Of a DNA stretch of 46,565 nucleotides, positions 37,980-46,306 are shown piece after piece. Below the pieces are notes generated by a model that was not told the origin of the DNA, did no database searches, and was given only the letters and a program-made list of their open reading frames with translations. The stretch lies in contig JAHBVR010000031.1 of NCBI GenBank assembly GCA_019637395.1, forward strand, positions 1 to 46,565, read 5' to 3'. The translations under genes were made by a program, and so were the position numbers. Origin of the DNA: Vulcanimicrobiota bacterium. GTDB taxonomy: Bacteria > Vulcanimicrobiota > Xenobia > Xenobiales > JADMJV01. Every line of letters begins with the position of its first letter. Position 1 is the first letter of the stretch.

Positions 37980-40900
37980 ATGCAATTGCGGCCGGTTTCT
38001 TCTCAGCTTCCCAAGCCTCTCTCTGTGCCGGCCGCCCCTGTGGCCGTCGCCAAAGACCAGTTCCAGTTATCTCCGGCGGAAGAGAAGGAACTGAAGGCCT
38101 GGAAAGACCGCCTGCGCCCCGAATTGGGCCAGTTGCAGTCCCCACCCATCGGCTCGGCTTCCCTGGATGAGGCCAAGAACTATGTGGAGAGCGTGCTCGC
38201 CCGCGTGGCCGGCGCAGATTTGAAAGACTTGAATGTGCGCGTCGAGGTGTTCTCGGGGGACATTGCGCAGGCCGGTTTGGACGATAGTTCTTACCGCGAG
38301 GAAGCCTGGAAGGAAGAGCATCCCGACCAGGCCTGGCCGTTGCGCACCTGGTATGGCCTGCCCGATGACGGCAAGCCGTTCTATCGCCTGGCTGTGAACG
38401 CGGGCTTGCTGCGCACTCTGGCCACGGAGGATGAGTTGGCCTTCGTGCTGTCGCAGCAGGCCGCGCAGTTGATTTTACACGCCAAACAGGATCCTGGGGG
38501 CGAGGAGGAGTTGTCGGTCAACGGCAATTCCTGGATCGAGCCGGGGGCCATGCAGGCGGGCGCCGATCATGACGGGGTGGAACGCATGGTGCGGGCGGGC
38601 TATAATCCGCACGCTTGTCTGACGGCCCTGGAGCGGCTATACACCAAGAATCCCGAGAAATATCCGGCCGATGATCAGAAGCGCGCCTTAAAAGCGGGGG
38701 CGGACGGCCATGAGCACGAGGGGCTGCGCGTGGCCCTGGTGCAGACGCAGGTCGAGAATTTCAAGAGAAGCGGTCATCCGACTGCGTCGCTGGCCGAGAT
38801 TCCTTTGCCGGCCGGGATCGGTGGCCAGGGACCGGCCCTGTATGAAAAAAACGTTGAGGATTTTCCGGCTTATCAGACCAAGCACAACACCCTGGCCGAC
38901 CTGGTTTCGGGCGATGTGACGCCGGACTGGATGTTCGAGAACGGATCCAAGCCTCCACAAGTGGGCGACATTCGCCGCACCGAGGCGGCTCGTGACGATC
39001 ACGAGCGAGCTTTGCTGGGAGTTTGTGATCACCTGGCCGCCTCGGGCAAGTCGGTGCAGCAGCAGGTGGACGGCCTGTTGCGCTTGATGTTGTCGACCCG
39101 CGGAGACTGTTTGCCGGCCACCTTTACGGCTGAGGGAGCGGCGCGCATCGGGGCGTTCTTGCAGCAGCCGGGCTGGTCAGCCGAGAAGTTTAACCAGTCG
39201 CTGGTGCGAGAGCCTAAGAGCATTCAGCGCGAGTTCGTGCAGAAGGTCTTTTTTCACGAAGGTTTTCAGCAGGTCGGTGGGGGTTTGGTGGAGTTAGCCC
39301 CTGCCATGTTCTGCGTGGACGGGAAAACCGGCCTTTCCGACGTCAACAAACTGGTCGAATTTTACCGCAAGAATCAGGACGAGCCGGAGTGCACCTGGCC
39401 GCTGGCGGCTCGGGCTGACGCCGCTTTGCGCGCCACCGTGGAGAAACTGGACGGGCCGGCCCTGGCCCAGCAGGTGGACCTCGCCGGTGTGCCGCTGGCT
39501 CTGTCGCTGGCCACGCGCTTGTTGAGTTCGCCGCATCAGGATGCCGATGAGCTGGCTTTGATGCAGAAGTCATGCGCCGGCGTGCTCTCGGCCGGGGTGG
39601 CCGTGCGCGAGAGTCATGCCCTGCTGCGCCTGCGCCCGCCGTTGCAAGAGGGTCCTAAAGTGACTTCTTATCTCAATGGATTGTTCGCCTCCGAGCCCTG
39701 GGCGGGTTTTTCGGCTGCTTTCGAGGAACAGTTGCCGGCGGTTTTGCTGGACGTGGCCCGCACCTGCTCGGGCCAGGTCGATTTTGTGTCCAGCGAAGGC
39801 CGTCCGGCCGCTTTGGAAGCGGGAGCCGAGCGGCGGCTGTGTGAGCTGGCCGGGGACAAGGATGTGCAGAAGTTCTTGCTGACCCACTGGGCTCACGAGA
39901 CGCGGGTGCCGGGCTCGGCGGCGCGCCGGAGCTGGACCGAGAAATTGAGTCCCCTGTTGGCGCCGGTGGTGGCGCCGGACCGCTCGCAACATGCCGGTTT
40001 GCTGCAAAAGACGCTGCAGGACGGCTATCGAGTCGAGCTGGCCGATGTGTCCACGGCGACTTTGAAGAGTCTGGAAGAGCGCCACAAGGCGGGCGAATTT
40101 GAGCCCAAGCCGGGTGATTACGCCAACGAGGAAGACTATTACAAGGCCTTAGAGGACTATCAGGCGCGCATGTTCCGGGTAGGCCAGCAGATGAAATTTC
40201 TGGCTCCCACCGAGAGCCGGCTGGTGCTGTCGCCGCTGGCCGTGCTCGGACATGATGTGAAGGTTGGGTTTAAGGGCGATTTCCGAGCTGTACTGGGAGC
40301 CGCCGAGGAAGCGGTGGACCGTTCCAAGACGATGCGCCGGTTGGGCGAGATCAATGACGATGAGCCGGTGGGCGTGGATGCCGGAGCTTTTATTTTAGAG
40401 GGTTTTCTGGGGATGCAAGGGTCGGTGAAGGACCTGGACGAGTGGTATGGCCTGGCTAAACGCTCGGTGGACTTCTGCTCGCCGGCCATGCAGGCGCGCC
40501 CAAATACCCATAAGGCCCTGGGCAATGCCCTGAATGACCGTCTGGCCGGCCTGGAAGGCGAGGCCTTGCGCGGTTGGCTGGGCAAGGAAGATGTGCTTGA
40601 CTGGCTGGCCGCCAACCAGGCCGCGGCTCTGGTGGCCAAACTGGTGGATATTGGCGGGTCCACCGAGGGGATGGCCGCTCAAGTGGCCGCTTTGGACAGC
40701 GAACTCAAGTTACGCGAAGATTATCCGGTGGTGTACCATAACCTGCGCAATTTGATTTCGGAGTCGGCCAAACTGCAGCCGGGTACGGTGGACCAGGTGT
40801 TCCCGCCCGATCCGCGCGACGGTATCGAGGAGATCGCCGTCTTCGGCAATCAGATGCGCGGTTTGTCTTCGCTGATCGCGGTGTCGCGCGGGCGCTCGCC

Positions 40901-42626
40901 GGAAGAACAGTTGGAAACCGTCGAGTATCTGATGGGACGGCACAAGCAGATGCCGGCCTACCTGGAGGCGGCCAGCGAGCAGCAGTCGTTCGCGCCGGTG
41001 GCCCAGACGATTCGCAATGTGCGGGCCGAGCTGGCCGACGCCGAGCCGATGGTGCGGGTGGTGGTGGCCAACTCGTTCCTGGCCGGCCCTTCCGGCATTT
41101 TGCGCAACCCGGAGGGACGCGAGGCGGTGCTCGAGCATTTCCTCAAGGGGGTGCCGGCAGCCCACCTGGATTTGTCCCGCAAGGTCGGCAAGGCGATTTT
41201 GACTTCCCAGGGCGACGCCGATACGCTGGCGGTAGCCTATATGCTGGGCCAGAAGCCCAAGATCGACGCCAACGGCGAGCCCATCAAGCAGGACGAGGCC
41301 TCGGTGTTGTCCAGGCTTTTCGACTCTTACGGCGTGCCGGGCATCAAGATGAAGCAATACCTGGCCTTCACCTCGGAGTTCGCGGACTTCCGCGAGGCGT
41401 TCGAGTCGGCTCAGGACGCGGCCATGCCGTTGAACTACTACCAGGTGCTCAAGTTGATTCAGGACCGCTTCGGCGATGAGTGGCCCGAGGACTTGAAGGT
41501 GGAGCGAGTTTTGGGTTCGGGCTCGGTCAACGTGGCCATCCGCTACTTCAATAAGGAAGAGAACCGCGGTGAAGTGGTTTCGCTGGGCCGTCAGGATATT
41601 ATCGAGACCACCCGCTACGACTTCGATCGGTTCCATAAGTTCTTGAATGCACTGACGGAAACGCCCGAGGATAAAGAGAAATTCGGCTACATTCTGGGCC
41701 TGCTGGGCATTATCGAAGATTCGGTCAAGCTGGAATTCGATAAAGAGTCGGCCATGAGCGTGCAGCAGACGGCTTATAAGTCCTATCAGCGTAAATACGG
41801 CGATTGGACCGTGCGCAGCATCGACGCCTACTCGGTCAAGAACCTCGGCATGTTTATGGAAGAAGCCAGGGGGAAGACGGCGCGCAAGATCTTCACCACC
41901 AAGCCGGAACTGTACCGGGAGGCGATGCGCCCGATGGCCAGGGCCGAGATGGGCATTCTGCGCGGCCAGACCAATGAGGGGAACTGGTTGCCCAAGACCA
42001 CCTTCGCCAATCCAGACTTCCACGATGGGCAGGTGCTCATCGAAGAGGCTTCCAAGACGGTCACCATTCTGGACTTCGGCCAGGCGGTGCCGATCGATAA
42101 CGTGGATCGCGAGGCGGCGCTGGACCTGTTGACTATTATCGGCAAGGCCGACAGCGCCAAGGCGGCCGCCAGGCGTTTGAACAAGCTTTATTTTGAGGGC
42201 CGGGACGTGATGAGTCCTGAGGATATGCAGGATATCCTGCACCGCCAGGAGCGCATGGACTGCTTTATTCATCTCTTGTCCTTGATTTCACGCAAGGGCG
42301 CGCACGTGCCCATCTCCACCGTGCACTGGGTGCTCGGTTTGAATCGCCAACTGGCTCTGGGCAAGAAGCTCGACCAGTCGGTGCAGGCTCAGGTGCGCAA
42401 CATCGTGCTGACCCACAAGGTGGGCCTGCCGTTGGGAGTCTACAATACCGCTCATGCCGTCCGTGAAAAGGTGGCGGGTTGGGCTTCCGCTCTCGGCCAC
42501 GCGCTGATCGGTTGGGCCCTGCCTCCTGCGGATCCGACGCCCAATGTGGCGCCTTCCGAAGAGCCCTTGCCTCCGGCTCAAGAAGAGAACTGGGCCTGGA
42601 ATCCCGGCGACAGCTTTCTCAAGTAG
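37980..42626 (+). CDS. Giant protein: degenerate M48-like domain plus ABC1/UbiB-type kinase domain
   Basis: A 1548-residue protein with no signal peptide. Residues about 60-260 follow the M48 metallopeptidase layout (LATEDELAFVLSQQAAQLIL, then ADHDGVERMVRAGYNPHA), but the HExxH zinc site is QQAAQ and the third ligand is absent, so it is inactive. A long helical middle region (about 300-1170) has no recognised motif. The C-terminal domain (about 1175-1480) resembles ABC1/AarF/UbiB atypical kinases: ERVLGSGSVNVAIRYF, then NPDFHDGQVLIEEA, then VTILDFGQAVPIDN, the DFG-like metal site. UbiB-type proteins support isoprenoid/quinone metabolism. The combination is unfamiliar to me. It is transcribed from a leaderless promoter and followed 25 bases later by the nucleotide transporter. 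Confidence 0.8.
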   Translation: MQLRPVSSQLPKPLSVPAAPVAVAKDQFQLSPAEEKELKAWKDRLRPELGQLQSPPIGSASLDEAKNYVESVLARVAGADLKDLNVRVEVFSGDIAQAGLDDSSYREEAWKEEHPDQAWPLRTWYGLPDDGKPFYRLAVNAGLLRTLATEDELAFVLSQQAAQLILHAKQDPGGEEELSVNGNSWIEPGAMQAGADHDGVERMVRAGYNPHACLTALERLYTKNPEKYPADDQKRALKAGADGHEHEGLRVALVQTQVENFKRSGHPTASLAEIPLPAGIGGQGPALYEKNVEDFPAYQTKHNTLADLVSGDVTPDWMFENGSKPPQVGDIRRTEAARDDHERALLGVCDHLAASGKSVQQQVDGLLRLMLSTRGDCLPATFTAEGAARIGAFLQQPGWSAEKFNQSLVREPKSIQREFVQKVFFHEGFQQVGGGLVELAPAMFCVDGKTGLSDVNKLVEFYRKNQDEPECTWPLAARADAALRATVEKLDGPALAQQVDLAGVPLALSLATRLLSSPHQDADELALMQKSCAGVLSAGVAVRESHALLRLRPPLQEGPKVTSYLNGLFASEPWAGFSAAFEEQLPAVLLDVARTCSGQVDFVSSEGRPAALEAGAERRLCELAGDKDVQKFLLTHWAHETRVPGSAARRSWTEKLSPLLAPVVAPDRSQHAGLLQKTLQDGYRVELADVSTATLKSLEERHKAGEFEPKPGDYANEEDYYKALEDYQARMFRVGQQMKFLAPTESRLVLSPLAVLGHDVKVGFKGDFRAVLGAAEEAVDRSKTMRRLGEINDDEPVGVDAGAFILEGFLGMQGSVKDLDEWYGLAKRSVDFCSPAMQARPNTHKALGNALNDRLAGLEGEALRGWLGKEDVLDWLAANQAAALVAKLVDIGGSTEGMAAQVAALDSELKLREDYPVVYHNLRNLISESAKLQPGTVDQVFPPDPRDGIEEIAVFGNQMRGLSSLIAVSRGRSPEEQLETVEYLMGRHKQMPAYLEAASEQQSFAPVAQTIRNVRAELADAEPMVRVVVANSFLAGPSGILRNPEGREAVLEHFLKGVPAAHLDLSRKVGKAILTSQGDADTLAVAYMLGQKPKIDANGEPIKQDEASVLSRLFDSYGVPGIKMKQYLAFTSEFADFREAFESAQDAAMPLNYYQVLKLIQDRFGDEWPEDLKVERVLGSGSVNVAIRYFNKEENRGEVVSLGRQDIIETTRYDFDRFHKFLNALTETPEDKEKFGYILGLLGIIEDSVKLEFDKESAMSVQQTAYKSYQRKYGDWTVRSIDAYSVKNLGMFMEEARGKTARKIFTTKPELYREAMRPMARAEMGILRGQTNEGNWLPKTTFANPDFHDGQVLIEEASKTVTILDFGQAVPIDNVDREAALDLLTIIGKADSAKAAARRLNKLYFEGRDVMSPEDMQDILHRQERMDCFIHLLSLISRKGAHVPISTVHWVLGLNRQLALGKKLDQSVQAQVRNIVLTHKVGLPLGVYNTAHAVREKVAGWASALGHALIGWALPPADPTPNVAPSEEPLPPAQEENWAWNPGDSFLK

Positions 42627-42651
42627 CTTTTTTTCAGGCTTCTTTGCTTAG

Positions 42652-44178
42652 ATGCTGGCTATGATCCAGTTTCTATGCGCCGTCACCGGAGCGAAGGAAG
42701 AGGAGCTCCGTCAGGTTCTGTATAGCTTTTCGGCGCTGTTTTTTTTGTTGCTGTCCTACTACATTATCAAGCCCATGCGGAATTCCCAGTTCCTTTCGGA
42801 TTTTAATCCCAAGTTCTTGCCCGTGCTGATGCTGGTGGTCCCTTTGATTTCTTTTGTGGTCACCAAGCTCTTCAATTACCTGGGCGATCGCATGGACAAG
42901 TTTAAGCTCATCGTGCGCACTTATTTGCTGTTGATGGCCATGAAGGTGGCCTTTACCTGGATTTTGCAGTATGGCGGCAAGCCGGGCACGGTGATTTTTT
43001 ACTGGTGGGGCTCGGTGTATTTTTTGCTGGCCTTGCCGACTCTGTGGGGTTGCATTAACGATTTCTTCTTACCCGAGCAAGGCGAGCGCGTCTTTGGTTT
43101 TGTCCAGTTGGGCGCCACGCTCGGCGGTATTGCCGGCGCTGCCGCCTCCGGCATCATCGCCCGTATCGAGAAGCTGGCCCCTTACGCTACCATTCTTTCG
43201 GCTCTGGCCATGGGTTGCGCACTGGTCTTTTTAATTCTGGCGGCCGCTTTGCGCAGGCCCAGGAGGGAGCAGGTGGTCAAGACCGCCAGGAGCGAGACGG
43301 TCAAGCAGGGCAACTTTTGGAGTGACGTGCTCGGTCTGATTCGTATCCGCTACGTGCGCTCGATTGCCATTATGGTGACCTGTCTGGCCTGCTTCACCAC
43401 CTCGCTGGACTTCTTGAGTCAGGCGGTCATCGATCAGCGGTTGGCCCACCGGCAATACGAGGAGACTTTTCCCGAGGTGGCTTCCAGGCTGGGAGAGGAG
43501 GGCTACCAATTTTTCTACTCCTTGAAGTCGCGGCCGGCCGCCGAGATTGACACGGCTCTTAACGAGTTTGGGCTCAAGCATGACGTACACGGTTGCCGCG
43601 AGCGCTATCAAGAGTATAAAAAGGCTTTGAAGAACAAAACCAATGCGGTATTCTCCGATGTTTTCTTCTATCAGGGGGTGCTGGGAGTCTTTTTGTTGGT
43701 GGTGGTGGCCCGGCTGATCTTCGCCTATCTGGGCATGAAGGTAGCCGTCTCCATTCTGCCCGCCTTTGCTCTCATTGCGGTGGTGGCTTTCTCTTTTCCG
43801 ATCGAGATTCTGGCGGTGGAGGTCCTGTTGGCCTTCAGCGGTTCGTTCAACTACGCTTTGAATAACGCCACCAAAGAAATCCTCTATTCGGCTACCACCG
43901 AGGAAACCAAGTTCAAGCATAAACCCTTGATTGAGGGACCGTTTATGCGCTTGGGCGACCAGTCGGCTTCGATTATGAATATGCTGACCACCGCGGGAGC
44001 GGTGGCGCTGGGACTGAGCGCCGCCGCCGGCGATCGTATCTTCCTGGCCTTCACTTTTTCGCTGGTGCTGATCTGGTGGCAGGCGATTGTCTACGCCGGC
44101 AAGGAGTATGACAGGAATCGGGCCGCTGAGCGTACTGCCGACGGCGTGGATCCGGGCCTCAGTCCTTCAGACGACTGA
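42652..44178 (+). CDS. Npt/Tlc-type nucleotide transporter (ATP/ADP translocase-like)
   Basis: A 508-residue inner-membrane carrier with about 11-12 helices. The N-terminus EEELRQVLYSFSALFFLLLS then YYIIKPMRNSQF is the hallmark of the NTP/NDP exchanger family; LGATLGGIAGAAASG follows. A soluble insertion (about 260-330, from YEETFPEVASRL) breaks the helices. Such carriers exchange ATP for ADP in obligate intracellular bacteria, but free-living lineages also encode homologues of unsure substrate. The ATG at 42652 or the one at 42661 could start the protein; TAGATG lies six bases before the latter. It lies 25 bases after the giant gene. Its stop overlaps the convergent kinase by 12 bases. Confidence 0.85.
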   Translation: MLAMIQFLCAVTGAKEEELRQVLYSFSALFFLLLSYYIIKPMRNSQFLSDFNPKFLPVLMLVVPLISFVVTKLFNYLGDRMDKFKLIVRTYLLLMAMKVAFTWILQYGGKPGTVIFYWWGSVYFLLALPTLWGCINDFFLPEQGERVFGFVQLGATLGGIAGAAASGIIARIEKLAPYATILSALAMGCALVFLILAAALRRPRREQVVKTARSETVKQGNFWSDVLGLIRIRYVRSIAIMVTCLACFTTSLDFLSQAVIDQRLAHRQYEETFPEVASRLGEEGYQFFYSLKSRPAAEIDTALNEFGLKHDVHGCRERYQEYKKALKNKTNAVFSDVFFYQGVLGVFLLVVVARLIFAYLGMKVAVSILPAFALIAVVAFSFPIEILAVEVLLAFSGSFNYALNNATKEILYSATTEETKFKHKPLIEGPFMRLGDQSASIMNMLTTAGAVALGLSAAAGDRIFLAFTFSLVLIWWQAIVYAGKEYDRNRAAERTADGVDPGLSPSDD

Positions 44179-45645
44179 GCCGTCGCCGCGCGTTTCACGC
44201 AAGGGGAAAAAGACTCGGAAGGGGTCGCCGGGTATGGTGACCGCCTGGGCGAGTGGCGCGGCGGCGTAGAGGTCTCCACTGGGATTTTGAGTGATGCGCA
44301 GTTCCACCCATTGGTGCGCTCGATCCAGACTTTCGCTCTCGTGGACGGGGTGGGTGCTCAGGTGTAGTACCGTGCCCGGGTGGACGGCGTTGAGGGCCAG
44401 GTTGAGAAGCATTTGCTCGAGTTGAGCGCGGCCGCCCTTGAGCCAACTGGCCCGGGTTTGCAGTTCCAGTTGCAAGCGCACTTTGCTGAGGGAGGCGGTG
44501 AGCAGGGAAGCGGCGCCTTCCAGCATTTCCTCCAGGGTGGCTCGTTCTGGTTCGAAGTGGGCTTCCTGGTTGAGTTTTAGCAACTGGTTGGCCAGGTCCT
44601 GGGCTTTTTTGAGGGCGCCGCGGGCTTCCGGTGGAGCTTGATCCAGGGCACTTTCCAGCTTTTTGTGCAGGTGTAGGAATTCTTGGGCAAGGCTGGCGGC
44701 CACGGCTCCCACGGCCTGCATCTTCTGGCTTTCTTCGCTGTGGCGTTCGGCCGTGATGTCTCGGCAGATAAGGATCCCGGCCTGACCCTTGCAGTCGAAC
44801 CAGCGCCAGCCGTCCTGGCGGTGCAGCATGCGGCAGCGCACGTCAGTTTTGGGCTTTTGCATCTGTTCGGCGACTTGCGCCCAGTCGTCTTCGTGCACCC
44901 AGTTGAGAATGGGGGTTTTGAGGATGTGGCCGAAGATTTGGCGAGCCGCCGGGTTGGTGAAGATCACCGTGCCGTTGCTTTCGATTTCCAGGATGGCATC
45001 GAGCGCGTTGTCGACCAGGCTGCGGAATTTCTGTTCGGCCTTGCGCTGTTCGGTGATATCCCGCGCGATTCCGACGTGCACCAGTTCGCCGTTGCGGCCG
45101 GTGGCCAGGCGCGTATTGCTCCATTGTAGCAGGCGCCGTTCTCCGCTTTTGGTGAGCCAGTGGTTTTCGCTGTAGGTGACGTCGGCGTCGTGGAAGCATT
45201 GCTCGACGACGTGCTGGACTTTCTGGCGCTCCTCTTCGGGAATAAGCTCGTAGAAAGGCCGGTTCTGCAGTTCTTCCGGGGTGTAGCCCGAGAGGGAGCA
45301 GACCGAGCGGTTGACTTTGCGCATGCGGCCGCTGTCGTCGCTGAGAACGATCAGGGCGGGGGCGTATTCGAAGATTTGTTGGAGTAGCTCAGCGCTGTCC
45401 TGGTTTTTGTAGCGGATTTGGAGCCGGTAGTACTGCTGCTCCGGTATGAGGCGGATAGCGATCTCTTCGTGGTTGTGCGTCCGGGTGCCATGATAGGGGC
45501 CAGGGGGTAACGCAAACAGGGTCCAAGGGTCGCTGGGGTCAGCCCCCCACATTTGCTGGAAGCGGGGGTTGCACCAAATGTAGCGCTTTTCGGCGGGGTC
45601 GTAGAGCGCCCAGGCTTCCTCGGATTCTATGAGCAGTTGCTCCAT
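44167..45645 (-). CDS. PAS-domain histidine kinase-like protein, degenerate catalytic core
   Basis: A 492-residue protein starting at ATG 45645. Three PAS-type domains are visible: an N-terminal one (WALYDPAEKRYIWCNPRF), a middle PAS with PAC (GIARDITEQRKAEQ), and a third (DNALDAILEIESNGTVIFTN). The dimer helix reads VGAVAASLAQEFLHLHKK, where the phosphoacceptor His of the family is Gln. The N-box LLNLALNAVHP is kept, but the G1, F and G2 boxes are missing before the stop. It is therefore probably a signalling scaffold without kinase activity. There is no response regulator nearby. Its 3' end overlaps the transporter by 12 bases. Confidence 0.8.
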   Translation of the reverse strand: MEQLLIESEEAWALYDPAEKRYIWCNPRFQQMWGADPSDPWTLFALPPGPYHGTRTHNHEEIAIRLIPEQQYYRLQIRYKNQDSAELLQQIFEYAPALIVLSDDSGRMRKVNRSVCSLSGYTPEELQNRPFYELIPEEERQKVQHVVEQCFHDADVTYSENHWLTKSGERRLLQWSNTRLATGRNGELVHVGIARDITEQRKAEQKFRSLVDNALDAILEIESNGTVIFTNPAARQIFGHILKTPILNWVHEDDWAQVAEQMQKPKTDVRCRMLHRQDGWRWFDCKGQAGILICRDITAERHSEESQKMQAVGAVAASLAQEFLHLHKKLESALDQAPPEARGALKKAQDLANQLLKLNQEAHFEPERATLEEMLEGAASLLTASLSKVRLQLELQTRASWLKGGRAQLEQMLLNLALNAVHPGTVLHLSTHPVHESESLDRAHQWVELRITQNPSGDLYAAAPLAQAVTIPGDPFRVFFPLRETRGDGSVV

Positions 45646-45714
45646 ATTTGTTTTGGATACCGAAGTCCCCGTGAAATTCCTTCGTGGGGTCTCGGAGATT
45701 TGGAGACTACGGTT

Positions 45715-45969
45715 ATGAGAAACGCAATTGTTATTGGATTGATGTGCAGTGGATTGGCTCTGGCCGCTCCGCCTTCCAAGGCCAAGGAGAGCAAAGCGGA
45801 TTACAACGCCAATGTGGCTACCAACCGCGAGGTGGTGCAGATGCTGGAGCGCTCGAAGAAGTTGCTCCAGGGGCAGAAGGGCCACAATGCCCGCCGCGAT
45901 CAGGCTATCGCACACATTATGGCGGCCATGGCCGACGTGCGCTCACAGACCTCTAAACCCGGACACTAG
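45715..45969 (+). CDS. Small exported helical protein
   Basis: An 84-residue protein starting at ATG 45715, with TGGAG about ten bases upstream. A signal peptide (MRNAIVIGLMCSGLALAAPP, cleavage after Ala-Ala) precedes a Lys/Ala-rich helical body (NREVVQMLERSKKLLQGQKG). No family is recognised. It lies divergent from the PAS protein and ends just before a clear terminator, so it is a monocistronic unit. Confidence 0.65.
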   Translation: MRNAIVIGLMCSGLALAAPPSKAKESKADYNANVATNREVVQMLERSKKLLQGQKGHNARRDQAIAHIMAAMADVRSQTSKPGH

Positions 45970-45979
45970 TCGGTGCGGC

Positions 45980-46016
45980 GAAGCCCGATTCCGGGGTCGG
46001 GCTTCATCGTCTTTTT
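45980..46016 (+). terminator. Rho-independent terminator
   Basis: A nine-base perfect stem, GAAGCCCGA (45980-45988) with TCGGGCTTC (45997-46005), an eight-base loop and a T run (46012-46016). It lies 10 bases after the stop of the small exported protein. Confidence 0.8.
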
Positions 46017-46042
46017 GAGCCGGGGTTGTGCCCAATCAGGTT

Positions 46043-46165
46043 TTAGTCGAAGCAGGCGCCGCGGTTGCAGAGATTGTGTAGTTCGGCGGCCTGGTAGATA
46101 ATCGGTCCAGGCGGTTTCGGCAGGTCTTTTACGGCCTGGCAGTGGCTTTTGTCGACCGTTTTCAC
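46043..46165 (-). CDS. Possible 40-residue Cys-containing peptide
   Basis: A short frame from GTG 46165 to TAA (46045-46043): it begins MKTVDKSHCQAVKDLPKPPG and ends ELHNLCNRGACFD. Three Cys and a protein-like composition support it. The GTG overlaps the TGA that would end the repaired ankyrin frame, so it could be a coupled small gene or the tail of that gene in a third frame. Confidence 0.3.
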   Translation of the reverse strand: MKTVDKSHCQAVKDLPKPPGPIIYQAAELHNLCNRGACFD

Positions 46166-46219
46166 TTTGTTTGGCCATTCTCAGGAAGTGATAGTTCTCC
46201 AGGGGAGCTGCTAGCAGGC

Positions 46220-46253
46220 GGAAGAGTTTGCGCTCTGGAAGAGTTTGCGCTCT
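46220..46253. repeat. 17-base perfect tandem duplication
   Basis: GGAAGAGTTTGCGCTCT occurs at 46220-46236 and again at 46237-46253 with no gap. The length is not a multiple of three, so it shifts any reading frame. Confidence 0.85.
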
Positions 46254-46274
46254 TTTTGTTGGGAAGGCTTAATG

Positions 46275-46306
46275 GACTGAGTCTTCCGCCGACTGAGTCT
46301 TCCGCC
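46275..46306. repeat. 16-base perfect tandem duplication
   Basis: GACTGAGTCTTCCGCC occurs at 46275-46290 and 46291-46306. TCTTCCGCC is the reverse complement of GGCGGAAGA at 46218-46226, so the two duplicated units also form an inverted pair. Confidence 0.85.
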
